From the NCBI GenBank assembly GCA_016927155.1, contig JAFGNE010000099.1, forward strand, positions 1 to 8,290: a stretch of DNA of 8,290 nucleotides, written 5' to 3'. The position numbers were made by a program, and so were the translations under genes. Source of the DNA: Candidatus Peregrinibacteria bacterium. GTDB lineage: Bacteria > Patescibacteriota > Gracilibacteria > UM-FILTER-43-11. Below are positions 1-6,241 of the stretch, one piece after another; within the stretch, counting starts at the first letter, position 1; each line of letters opens with the position of its first letter. The notes under the pieces are model-generated. The model worked only from the letters and a program-made list of their open reading frames with translations. It was not told the origin of the DNA and did no database searches.

Positions 1-77
1 AGGCGCGAATAGATGTCGTACGCGCGCTCGCCCTGGGGTGTTTTATCAACAACGGTGGGGATGAGATAGTTTTGCAT
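1..77 (-). CDS. clpP: ATP-dependent Clp protease proteolytic subunit ClpP, N-terminal fragment (runs off left edge)
   Basis: Reading leftward from the ATG at 77 gives 25 complete codons containing IPTVVDKTPQGERAYDIYS. This matches the highly conserved ClpP N-terminus (LIPxVxExTxxGERxYDIYSRLL). In this family the segment forms the axial loop and first strand, which contact the ClpX/ClpA unfoldase. ClpP is the serine peptidase that assembles as a double heptameric chamber in the cytoplasm. The catalytic Ser-His-Asp residues lie outside the window. The gene sits 44 nt downstream of the gatB stop, with its own promoter overlapping the end of gatB, so it need not be cotranscribed. There is no Shine-Dalgarno sequence before the ATG; the leader is A-rich. 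The identification rests on a short but distinctive stretch. Confidence 0.92.
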   Translation of the reverse strand, partial: MQNYLIPTVVDKTPQGERAYDIYSR

Positions 78-99
78 AATGTGTTTTTATTTCTTGTTC

Positions 100-128
100 A
101 TTATACCACGTTTTGGGTGGTTTATGAA
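100..128 (-). promoter_or_regulatory. Promoter for clpP
   Basis: On the minus strand, TTCATA (123-128, 4 of 6 matches to TTGACA) and a perfect TATAAT (100-105) are separated by 17 bp. The -35 overlaps the last codons and stop of gatB. The predicted transcription start near 93 gives a leader of about 16 nt. No heat-shock (CIRCE or CtsR) operator is visible around it. Confidence 0.6.
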
Positions 129-1549
129 AGCAATTTACGCAAAATTTCATTCACCGTTTTCGGGTTCGCGGTGCCTTTGGTGGCACCCATAACCTGGCCG
201 ATGAGGGCGCCGAAAGCGCGTTCGTTTCCGGCTTTAAAGTCGACAACGGTTTTAGCGTTTTTTTCAATAACCGCCTGACAGATTTTTTCGAGTTCGCCGG
301 TATCCCCCATCACTTTGAGCCCCTTCTCTTTGACAAATTTTTCGGGGTCAGCGTTTTGTTCATAAAGTTCGGGGAAAATTTCTTTGGCGATTTTGCCGGT
401 GATCACGCCGTCTTCGACCAATTTGACGAGCTTGCCGAGGTTGGCCGCCGACAATTTGCTGTCCGCAATCGTCAGGCTGTTTTTATTGAGCAGGCCCATC
501 AGTTCCGAAAGGAGCCAGTTGGCTGTTTTTTTGGGCTGGCCGGAGACTTTATTCGCTTCCTCAAAATAGGCGGCCAGCGAGGAATCTTCGGCAAGCAAAT
601 GGGCGTCATAGGCGGACAGGCCATACTGCGCCTGATACCGGTTCGCTTTGGCTTCGGGCAATTCGGGAATTTCTTTCCGCAGTTCCTCGACCATCGCACG
701 CGTGACCACGAGTGGCGGAACATCCGGTTCCGGGAAATAACGGTAATCGGCCGCTTCTTCTTTTGACCTTTGAGAAACCGTAACTCCTGTTTTATCATCC
801 CAACCACGGGTTTCCTGCGCAATTTTGCCGCCATTTTCCAGTGTTTCGATCTGGCGTTTGATTTCATATTCAAGGCACTTTTCGAGGCTCCAAAAACTGT
901 TCAGGTTCTTCACTTCGGCTTTCACTCCAAACTCTTTTTGGCCTTTCGGGCGCACGGAAACATTGATGTCGAACCGCATCTGGCCCTTTTCCATATCGGC
1001 GTCGGAACAATCCACGTAACGCACGATCTTTTGTAATTGGCGGGCATAGGAGCTGGCCTCTTCGGCGCTTCGCAAATCCGGCTCACTGACGATTTCCATA
1101 AGCGGTGTGCCAGAACGGTTGAAATCGACAAGCGTGGAATCGCCCGCGTGGGTGAGTTTGCCCGCGTCATCTTCGATATGGAGGCGCGTGACGCCGATTT
1201 CTTTCACAGTACCGTCTTTCAGGGTGATGGTGACCCTGCCTTTTTTGGAGAGCGGCAAATCGTACTGCGAAATCTGGTAACCCTTGGGAAGATCCGGGTA
1301 AAAATAGCTTTTGCGGTCCATTTTGGAAAATCCGGGAATCTCACAACCAAGGGCCAGCGCCGCTTTGATGGCTTTTTTGACCGCTTCTTCGTTGATAAGC
1401 GGCAACATGCCGGGGAAACCCATGCAAATGGGGCAAGTATGGGAATTAGGCTCAGCATTGAAAATAGTATTACTGCACCGGCAGAACATCTTGGTTTTGG
1501 TATTGATGCGGCAATGCACTTCCAAACCGATGACGGGTTCAAATTCCAT
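122..1549 (-). CDS. gatB: Aspartyl/glutamyl-tRNA(Asn/Gln) amidotransferase subunit B (GatB)
   Basis: GatB is the tRNA-binding kinase/transamidase subunit of GatCAB. It phosphorylates the misacylated side chain of Glu-tRNA(Gln) or Asp-tRNA(Asn) and amidates it with ammonia channelled from GatA. The 475 residues match the family's usual length. Visible signatures are GLEVH at 8-12, a zinc-type Cys set at C23, C25, C39 and C42, HIEDDAGK at 124-131, DFNRSGTPLMEIVSEPD at 142-158, RFDINVSVR at 192-200 and DYRYFPEPDVPPL at 268-280. A complete C-terminal GatB/YqeY helical tail ends in the typical GQVM-ATKG-ANP segment (about 340-475). gatA and gatC are not in the window, so the operon is split. The start is the ATG matching the conserved N-terminus; no Shine-Dalgarno sequence precedes it. 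The gap to the upstream TPR gene is 60 nt and holds a possible promoter. Confidence 0.98.
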   Translation of the reverse strand: MEFEPVIGLEVHCRINTKTKMFCRCSNTIFNAEPNSHTCPICMGFPGMLPLINEEAVKKAIKAALALGCEIPGFSKMDRKSYFYPDLPKGYQISQYDLPLSKKGRVTITLKDGTVKEIGVTRLHIEDDAGKLTHAGDSTLVDFNRSGTPLMEIVSEPDLRSAEEASSYARQLQKIVRYVDCSDADMEKGQMRFDINVSVRPKGQKEFGVKAEVKNLNSFWSLEKCLEYEIKRQIETLENGGKIAQETRGWDDKTGVTVSQRSKEEAADYRYFPEPDVPPLVVTRAMVEELRKEIPELPEAKANRYQAQYGLSAYDAHLLAEDSSLAAYFEEANKVSGQPKKTANWLLSELMGLLNKNSLTIADSKLSAANLGKLVKLVEDGVITGKIAKEIFPELYEQNADPEKFVKEKGLKVMGDTGELEKICQAVIEKNAKTVVDFKAGNERAFGALIGQVMGATKGTANPKTVNEILRKLLS

Positions 1550-1578
1550 AAAGGGAAATATGATGAAATAACGGCATA

Positions 1579-1607
1579 ACGATAAGGGAAATGGCGGCTT
1601 TTTTCAA
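1579..1607 (-). promoter_or_regulatory. Possible promoter for gatB
   Basis: On the minus strand TTGAAA (1602-1607) is followed after 17 bp by TATCGT (1579-1584). The -35 is good and the -10 weak (4 of 6). It would start transcription near 1572, giving a leader of about 23 nt, like the other promoters here. Read-through from the TPR gene is an equally possible source of gatB mRNA, since no terminator is visible between them. Confidence 0.35.
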
Positions 1608-1609
1608 AC

Positions 1610-3157
1610 TTATCTGCGCTGGCCGGGCTGTTTGCGGTGGTAAGGCGGTTTTTTGGGCTGAGGAGCAAGGGGCGGAGGCGCTTTTTTCATCCCTCCCCCT
1701 TTTTCAAATATATTCCTGGATTTTTCCTGAAGCTCCCGGAGGTGTTGGTTTTCCGGTTTCAGTTTGGAGGCTTTTTCATAGGAGTCCACCCCTTCTTTAT
1801 AATTGCCAAGTTTCCAATAAATACCCCCCAATTCCACCCAGTATCTGGTGTCCCCCTTAAATTCCCCCTCAATTTCTTTAAAAATTACCAGCGCGTCTCC
1901 TGTCCTGCCGATTTGATGAAGGGAAACGGCATGCACATATTTCAGCCAGGCCTTATTTTTTAAAGAAAGGTTTAATTCCAGAGCCTCTTCGCAAAGCCGG
2001 ATACACTCCGTGTAATTTTTGGAATCATAGGCCTTTTTGATCTCCTCATCCTTGACCTTAAAGCCATCCGCCAAACGGGAAATGCAATCTTTCCCTTTTG
2101 TGAACCATTTAAATTCCTGTTCCATCAAGACCGCCAATAGAAAAATATTAAACAGGCAAACGGTAAAAATCAGCGCGGCCCTCTTCTGTTCCCGGGGCAA
2201 CATCCCCACTATCCCATGGTAATTTTCCTTGGTTAAAGGGGAAATGGCGGTATCCCCGAAAAAAGCTATTATTTTTTTCATATATTTCCGCGCCAAACCT
2301 TTTTCGCCATTCTCCATACAAAGCACGGCAAGGTTATTGTAAATCCCCTCAATGTTTTCATTGTTATCATCCTTTGCGCTTTTTTCCCATTGTTCCGCCA
2401 ATTCCTGCAACAGCCGGATGGCTTCCTGCCGCGCACGGAGAGCCTGATGGGAATCATGAATCTCTATCAAATCTTCCCTGCTCATCAGCTCAGACATAAA
2501 TGTAAAAGCCATCGCCCTGTCCGATAACGGCGCTTTTTTATCCTCTGCAGCCTGCCGATACCATTCCAACGCGCTTTTGTAGTTTTTTTGCATGGGCCCC
2601 GCCGCATCCCCTACTTCTTCTTCATATAAAAAATATTCATAAATTTTGGCCATTTTTTGAGTGACCATGGCAATGCCGAGTGGATTTTTTGATTCACCGA
2701 TGTAATGCCGGCACATTTCTATAGCCTGCATTTCACATTGCCCTTGCTGTAATACCTCTTCAATGCCATCAATAAAATCCAGCGCATCCATTTCACTTAT
2801 TGCCGGATCGGTTTCCGGAAGGAATTGTTCTTCTTTCCATTCCGTTTCCTCCGACAAAACCTGATAACGCAAAAGATCGCGGATTCGCAGAATGCCGTTT
2901 CTCAGGTTTTCACCCATGCCTTCCATCATGGAAGACAGTTCGCCGTTTTGGTTAAGCATCGCACAAATCATATCCACGGCCTCAACCATTTCACGGCGGG
3001 TAACAGGATAGGGATTTTGGCGGATGGCATCATTGGCGATCATCCTAGCCTTTTTGGCGTATTCGCGAATGAGGCCGGCTTTATCGGTATTTTGGGCGGC
3101 AAATGATTCGGCTTCCGCTTCTATAACTTCTCCCAATGGTTTGGGAGTATCTGTCAT
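1610..3157 (-). CDS. TPR-repeat protein with a single mid-chain transmembrane helix
   Basis: No specific family is recognised. From the ATG at 3157 the protein has 515 residues; a TTG two codons upstream (3163) could extend it, but the ATG is preferred. The N-terminal part (about 1-325) is helical and acidic, with TPR/Sel1-like hairpins near 165-208 and 270-300. One hydrophobic helix follows at about 327-345 (AALIFTVCLFNIFLLAVLM). Then come three clearer TPR units at about 370-395, 403-432 and 437-469, the last reading YWVELGGIYWKLGNYKEGVDSY. The tail (about 489-515) is rich in Pro, Lys and Arg and probably disordered. There is no signal peptide. The single helix implies that the two TPR blocks lie on opposite sides of the membrane. 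A scaffold role at the membrane is inferred from TPRs in general. The gene has its own strong promoter, no Shine-Dalgarno sequence, and gatB 60 nt downstream. Confidence 0.85.
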   Translation of the reverse strand: MTDTPKPLGEVIEAEAESFAAQNTDKAGLIREYAKKARMIANDAIRQNPYPVTRREMVEAVDMICAMLNQNGELSSMMEGMGENLRNGILRIRDLLRYQVLSEETEWKEEQFLPETDPAISEMDALDFIDGIEEVLQQGQCEMQAIEMCRHYIGESKNPLGIAMVTQKMAKIYEYFLYEEEVGDAAGPMQKNYKSALEWYRQAAEDKKAPLSDRAMAFTFMSELMSREDLIEIHDSHQALRARQEAIRLLQELAEQWEKSAKDDNNENIEGIYNNLAVLCMENGEKGLARKYMKKIIAFFGDTAISPLTKENYHGIVGMLPREQKRAALIFTVCLFNIFLLAVLMEQEFKWFTKGKDCISRLADGFKVKDEEIKKAYDSKNYTECIRLCEEALELNLSLKNKAWLKYVHAVSLHQIGRTGDALVIFKEIEGEFKGDTRYWVELGGIYWKLGNYKEGVDSYEKASKLKPENQHLRELQEKSRNIFEKGGGMKKAPPPLAPQPKKPPYHRKQPGQRR

Positions 3158-3184
3158 TGGCAAAATTGTTTTGATAGGTTAAAT

Positions 3185-3213
3185 ATTAAAACAAATTTCT
3201 ATTATTTTGTCAA
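3185..3213 (-). promoter_or_regulatory. Strong sigma70-type promoter for the TPR gene
   Basis: On the minus strand a perfect -35 TTGACA (3208-3213), a 17-bp spacer and a TTTAAT -10 (3185-3190, 5 of 6) point to a start near 3178. This leaves about 21 nt before the ATG at 3157 and would make the TTG at 3163 lie only about 15 nt from the RNA end. Confidence 0.75.
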
Positions 3214-3236
3214 CTTTTATATTTAAACATCCCCAT

Positions 3237-3258
3237 AAAAAAAACCTGAAATTTTCAG
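3237..3258 (-). terminator. Weak intrinsic terminator after the TDT cassette
   Basis: On the minus strand CTGAA-AAT-TTCAG (3246-3258) forms a 5-bp, 3-nt-loop hairpin. One G separates it from a run of eight T (3237-3244). The stem is short and GC-poor, but position (31 nt past the stop of the TDT relic and before the TPR promoter) and U-tract fit a terminator. Confidence 0.5.
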
Positions 3259-3288
3259 AATATTATTGTTACCCACATATAATACCTA

Positions 3289-3760
3289 TCAAAGGCGCCT
3301 TAAATCAGTCTTCCTCAATACAAATTCCATACTTATAAACACTCCGGAAAGTAAATAAATGATAATAACAGCGGTAACAGTTAAAACAGCCTCCGCGAGC
3401 CACTTAAACAGCATCAAGTGGCTAACATGAAACATAAGGACGGTAGCCAGAAAAAACGCAGACATGGGAAATGTGTAAGCCCACCAGGAAAGGTAACAGG
3501 AGATGCCCATATTCAAGGAAAGAAAAACAACGCTCAAAACCAATAGTATTTTTGAAAAAAGCGGAAAAAAATTTCAACAGATAGCCCGATAAGACACTTA
3601 TCAAAGAAATGATTGTCAAAACAAGGGCAACAAGAGTAGTCCAGTGGGGCAAATGGAAAATATCCTCAGCCCTTAAAAGCGCCAGGGAAAAACCGGCAAG
3701 CTCCAAAACGGGAGCAAAAAATGAAATGGGAAAATTTTTTAAGCGAAGACTAGTTTTCAT
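3289..3760 (-). pseudogene. Decayed TehA/TDT-family transporter (frameshift plus internal deletion)
   Basis: The start at 3760 gives a TehA-like N-terminus (LKNFPISFFAPVLELAGFSL), where the family has an NFP-x-SFFA-x-VMG-x-AG motif, and two membrane helices. The matching C-terminal part (NMGISCYLSWWAYTFPMSAF and two further helices) lies in the +1 frame and ends at the TGA at 3289-3291. The frames join if one T is removed from a seven-T run on the minus strand (3565-3571 in plus coordinates). The joined protein would have 156 residues and five helices, whereas TehA-type proteins have about 320 residues and ten, so the central part is also missing. The intact upstream neighbour ends 20 nt before it, suggesting a duplicated or former two-transporter operon. 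Transcriptional slippage on the T run, or a read error, could restore the frame, but neither explains the missing middle. Confidence 0.7.
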
Positions 3761-3780
3761 GAATCTGTTTAAATTGAATT

Positions 3781-4923
3781 TTATTCACAATCCACGTGAT
3801 GCCCTCCTGCCATACCCGCGCATTTCATGTGTTTTAAAAGCAGACTGAAAAAAAGAACTACAGACACGATTAATGTGATGATGATGAGAATATAAAGGGC
3901 TTCAGATTGAACAAATAAATTATACACAAACTCACCTAAAACCGCGTAAGCGACTACCGGGCACACCAGGCCCCACTGGCTCGGATAATATTCTTTTGAA
4001 AAATGATTTCTGAAATAATCCAAAAGCAGGCTGAGCCCGAAAAGCATGTACCAGGTCTCAAAAGCGAAAGCGATCGTCACGACTGCGATAAAATAAAGGT
4101 GCAAGTGAGCGTCGAAATGATTCTCAAAATAATGCCCGATGCGGAACAGGCTGATGGCGTAAAGCGTGATATTCGGGATAACGATCAGAAAACTGGGCAG
4201 GAACTGCCTTTCCGGCAGACCCGACTGGGCGAAATGGCTTTTAAAAATCGCGACCATTTTAACAATCAGGAGGAATAACCCCATACTGCCGAAAACAAAA
4301 GAAACAAAGGCAGCCGTGTGGGCGATGGGGCCATTCGTTGAAAGCGCGGCGATCCCTGTACCCGTTACTGTGTACATCCCCAAGGCGAAAGGGTGAAGTA
4401 GCCATCCGAAATGGATCTTGTTGACGTCAAAACTTTTCTCAAAACTGATTTTGAGCAATTTGATCTCCATACGCATCAGGAAAAAGCCGACCAAAAGCCA
4501 AAAAACGAGCGCAGGCATCATCAAGGACTGTAAGTTATGCGCCATTTGGGGAATAAAGTAGCGGAGCGGCCCAACCATCACGTTCATGGTCATGACCAGG
4601 GAAATAAAAGGAGACAGGATCCCCGCGTTTTTCAGGGGGTCGGCCATAAAACTTTTATAGTCTATACCAGACATCCATCGGAAAAGCTGGGCCGCGAAAA
4701 GGAGCGAAAGAATGATGTGCAAAGCAATAAATAGGATCATGACCCCTTCCAGGGAACGAAAAAGAACTTCCTGCCAAATCGCCAGCTGGCCGTAAGGCAT
4801 CTGGCCGATCTCGATAAGCCCTTTGCCATGCGGGAAAGTATAATTAAGGAAAGAAAAAGGGAGAACGGCTATACCTCCGGCTCCAAGGGAAGCCAAAAAA
4901 AGCAAAGGCGAAAAATTCTTCAT
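3781..4923 (-). CDS. Ten-helix membrane protein, SLAC1/TDT (TehA-like) transporter candidate
   Basis: The 380 residues contain about ten hydrophobic segments, roughly 8-26, 57-80, 100-118, 134-150, 171-192, 203-224, 241-262, 273-301, 316-338 and 342-362. That is the helix number of the TDT superfamily (TehA tellurite resistance, Mae1 malate, Ssu1 sulfite and SLAC1 anion channels). The stretch after helix 2 (W83, then DPLKNAGILSPF at about 95-106) resembles the W...HPV..gf segment of TDT proteins, but identity is weak, so the family call is tentative. The neighbouring TDT relic supports it by context. The cytoplasmic or exposed C-terminus carries C368, H375, H376 and C379 in a short Gly-rich tail, a possible metal or thiol site. 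It lies 29 nt downstream of the CsoR-family gene and very probably shares its transcript, so the cargo should be whatever that sensor detects. No Shine-Dalgarno sequence is present. Confidence 0.6.
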   Translation of the reverse strand: MKNFSPLLFLASLGAGGIAVLPFSFLNYTFPHGKGLIEIGQMPYGQLAIWQEVLFRSLEGVMILFIALHIILSLLFAAQLFRWMSGIDYKSFMADPLKNAGILSPFISLVMTMNVMVGPLRYFIPQMAHNLQSLMMPALVFWLLVGFFLMRMEIKLLKISFEKSFDVNKIHFGWLLHPFALGMYTVTGTGIAALSTNGPIAHTAAFVSFVFGSMGLFLLIVKMVAIFKSHFAQSGLPERQFLPSFLIVIPNITLYAISLFRIGHYFENHFDAHLHLYFIAVVTIAFAFETWYMLFGLSLLLDYFRNHFSKEYYPSQWGLVCPVVAYAVLGEFVYNLFVQSEALYILIIITLIVSVVLFFSLLLKHMKCAGMAGGHHVDCE

Positions 4924-4952
4924 GGGATAAGAAATTAGAAGTTAGTAAAGCC

Positions 4953-5195
4953 CTAACCGAGCTTCGCCAATTCAGCAAGCAAAACCTGGACGCGCCTTTT
5001 TTTGGAAGGGGTAATACCCTCCATACAATTGGAAAAATCCTGATTAATGAATTTGACTGTCACTGAATCCAGCGCGGATTTGGCCGCTTTGATCTGGATA
5101 AGCACCTCGACACAGTCTTTTTCTTCTTCCATCATCCTTCTAATGCCCTTAAGCTGGCCGATAATATTGCCGATCAGTTGCGGAGAAGTTTTCAT
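4953..5195 (-). CDS. CsoR/RcnR/CstR-family (DUF156) transcriptional repressor
   Basis: An 80-residue all-helical protein with the family pattern: IIGQLKGIRRMMEEEKDC at 11-28, then VLIQIKAAKSALDSV and FINQDFSNCMEG. These proteins are tetrameric repressors that release their operator when Cu(I), Ni(II), formaldehyde or reactive sulfur binds near a Cys pair. Here C28 and C57 are 29 residues apart, as in CsoR (C36/C65) and CstR (C31/C60). The position of the Cu(I)-ligand His of CsoR (four residues before the second Cys) is D53, and the other common His is N56. A classical Cu(I) site is therefore incomplete; a persulfide-sensing (CstR-like) or other thiol role is inferred. The gene has its own promoter and operator at the end of coaE, implying autoregulation, and is followed after 29 nt by the TDT-like gene. 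The start ATG lacks a Shine-Dalgarno sequence. Confidence 0.92.
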   Translation of the reverse strand: MKTSPQLIGNIIGQLKGIRRMMEEEKDCVEVLIQIKAAKSALDSVTVKFINQDFSNCMEGITPSKKRRVQVLLAELAKLG

Positions 5196-5220
5196 CGTTG
5201 AAAAAATAAGCCTGGTTAAA

Positions 5221-5249
5221 GCCTATCATACACCCCCTAGGGGTGTCAA
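5221..5249 (-). promoter_or_regulatory. Promoter for the CsoR-family/TDT operon
   Basis: On the minus strand a perfect -35 TTGACA (5244-5249) overlaps the stop codon of coaE. The -10 is ambiguous: GATAGG (5222-5227) has a 16-bp spacer but only 3 of 6 matches, while TATGAT (5225-5230) matches 5 of 6 but lies only 13 bp away. Either would give a leader of about 20 nt. The operator palindrome fills the spacer. Confidence 0.55.
5230..5246. promoter_or_regulatory. Predicted CsoR-family operator
   Basis: A perfect inverted repeat, ACACCCC-CTA-GGGGTGT, has 7-bp arms around 3 bp. C/G-tract palindromes of this design (roughly xACCCC...GGGGTx) are the known binding sites of the CsoR/CstR family. It lies between the -35 and -10 just upstream of a CsoR-family gene, so bound repressor would block RNA polymerase directly. 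Because the family can bind such sites with four- to eightfold symmetry-related subunits, one site may suffice. Confidence 0.8.
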
Positions 5250-5836
5250 GCCTTTTCTCCTATTTTCAGGATATTCAGCGCCTGATAAAAATCCGCAAAG
5301 GCCCCATTATTTTCCACAATAAAATCCGCACGCGGCGGCACGGACTGGCGGGAAATCCGGCTCCGGTACGCCGCCTCATTTATTCCATCGCGCTTCCGGA
5401 TGCGTTCAAAAGCGACTGCTTCATTAGAAGTGATGAGCAGAATTTTTTCACAAAATTCGGGCAAGCCAGTCTCTTCCCAAAGCGCCGCCACAACGGCAAC
5501 CATTGTTTTTTCCTTGCGCCTTAAAAAATGGAGTTCCTTCGTAAAATAATGGCGAATGGCTGGATGTAAAATGGCGTTCAGGTCTTCCAGCGCCTTTTTT
5601 CCTTTCGGAGACTCATCAAAAACAATACGGCCCAATTTCTGGCGGTCAATGATATCCGCCGAACCCAGAATATCTTCTCCGAATTTTTTGGTGACCGCTT
5701 TCCACACATGGGTATAGGGACGGTACAGGAAATGGGCAATACGGTCCGCATCCAAAATAACCCATCCTTTCTGGCGGAGGAATTCCGCCGCCGTGTGTTT
5801 CCCCGCGCCGCTTTTGCCCGTAATGCCGAGTACCAT
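5246..5836 (-). CDS. coaE: Dephospho-CoA kinase
   Basis: CoaE phosphorylates the ribose 3'-OH of dephospho-CoA with ATP, the last step of coenzyme A synthesis, in the cytoplasm. The 196 residues are typical of the family. Seen are a P-loop at 7-15 (GKSGAGKHT), the CoaE DAD motif at 29-31 (in VILDADRIAHFLY), LGRIVF at 68-73, LHPAIR at 90-95, an Arg-rich lid at about 145-163 (RIRKRD ... RSRISRQ) and the C-terminal DFIVENNG (171-178). The residue after the P-loop Lys is His, with Thr next, giving an adenylate-kinase-like GKxT spacing instead of GKS/T. The ATG overlaps the stop of the upstream gene by one base (TAATG), which points to translational coupling. Its own stop overlaps the operator and promoter of the next gene. 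Confidence 0.95.
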   Translation of the reverse strand: MVLGITGKSGAGKHTAAEFLRQKGWVILDADRIAHFLYRPYTHVWKAVTKKFGEDILGSADIIDRQKLGRIVFDESPKGKKALEDLNAILHPAIRHYFTKELHFLRRKEKTMVAVVAALWEETGLPEFCEKILLITSNEAVAFERIRKRDGINEAAYRSRISRQSVPPRADFIVENNGAFADFYQALNILKIGEKA

Positions 5837-6237
5837 TAGAAAATTTTAAGATCCTTGAACGCCTGCTTAAAAGCCAGCATGGTGCGCTTGTAGGTGGCTT
5901 CATCCACCTGATAGTTCATTTGGTGGGCGATGTTATTGCGCACTTTGTGGGCAGCCCAGACAGCGTTCAGGTCCCCAAAAAAATGAGGGGCCTTTTTAAG
6001 CTTGCCGCCCAGGTTGCCGGAAAGCCCCAACTGCCCTAAGGCGAAATCAAGCAGCTTATCCGCCTCCATGATGGCATTTTTGTAGTCGTGCTGGCGGATC
6101 AGTTTCTTCCACGCGTTCCGGATTTCCCCTTTGGCTTTTTCGGAAATTTTCCGCCGGAAGCGTTTTAAAACCACATACGCCACAATGACGATGTCGATGA
6201 GAACGAAGGCAATGATGATTCCGATCAGAACTTTCAT
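5836..6237 (-). CDS. Membrane-anchored small protein with a HEPN-like R-x4-H motif
   Basis: No named family is recognised. From the ATG at 6237 the protein has 133 residues; a TTG at 6267 would overlap the previous gene by 26 nt and is less likely. Residues 2-24 form one very hydrophobic helix followed by a basic KRFRRK stop-transfer, so the bulk is cytoplasmic. The soluble part is helical: KKLIRQHDYKNAIMEADKLL (44-63), a Gly-containing link, then VWAAHKVRNNIAHQM (93-107) and a closing helix. R100-NNIA-H105 matches the R-x4-6-H signature of HEPN domains, and the helix order resembles HEPN four-helix bundles. HEPN proteins include ribonucleases and non-catalytic toxin partners, but no toxin-antitoxin neighbour is visible. 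The gene starts 4 nt after the PH-domain gene and overlaps coaE by one base, so the three form one operon. Confidence 0.75.
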   Translation of the reverse strand: MKVLIGIIIAFVLIDIVIVAYVVLKRFRRKISEKAKGEIRNAWKKLIRQHDYKNAIMEADKLLDFALGQLGLSGNLGGKLKKAPHFFGDLNAVWAAHKVRNNIAHQMNYQVDEATYKRTMLAFKQAFKDLKIF

Positions 6238-6241
6238 TGTA

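Noticed and set aside
107..121. CCAC...GTGG hairpin after gatB as a terminator
   Set aside because: The stem is only 4 bp with no T-tract, and it lies inside the clpP promoter spacer.
1037..1579. 180-residue open frame on the plus strand opposite gatB
   Set aside because: It is antisense to well-conserved GatB motifs, and its translation resembles no protein family; a codon-composition shadow.
3158..3163. TTG start two codons upstream of the TPR gene's ATG
   Set aside because: The ATG at 3157 is close by and better spaced from the predicted transcription start; the TTG adds only two residues.
5230..5246. C/G-tract palindrome as a terminator of coaE
   Set aside because: No T-tract follows on either strand, and position and design fit a CsoR-family operator instead.
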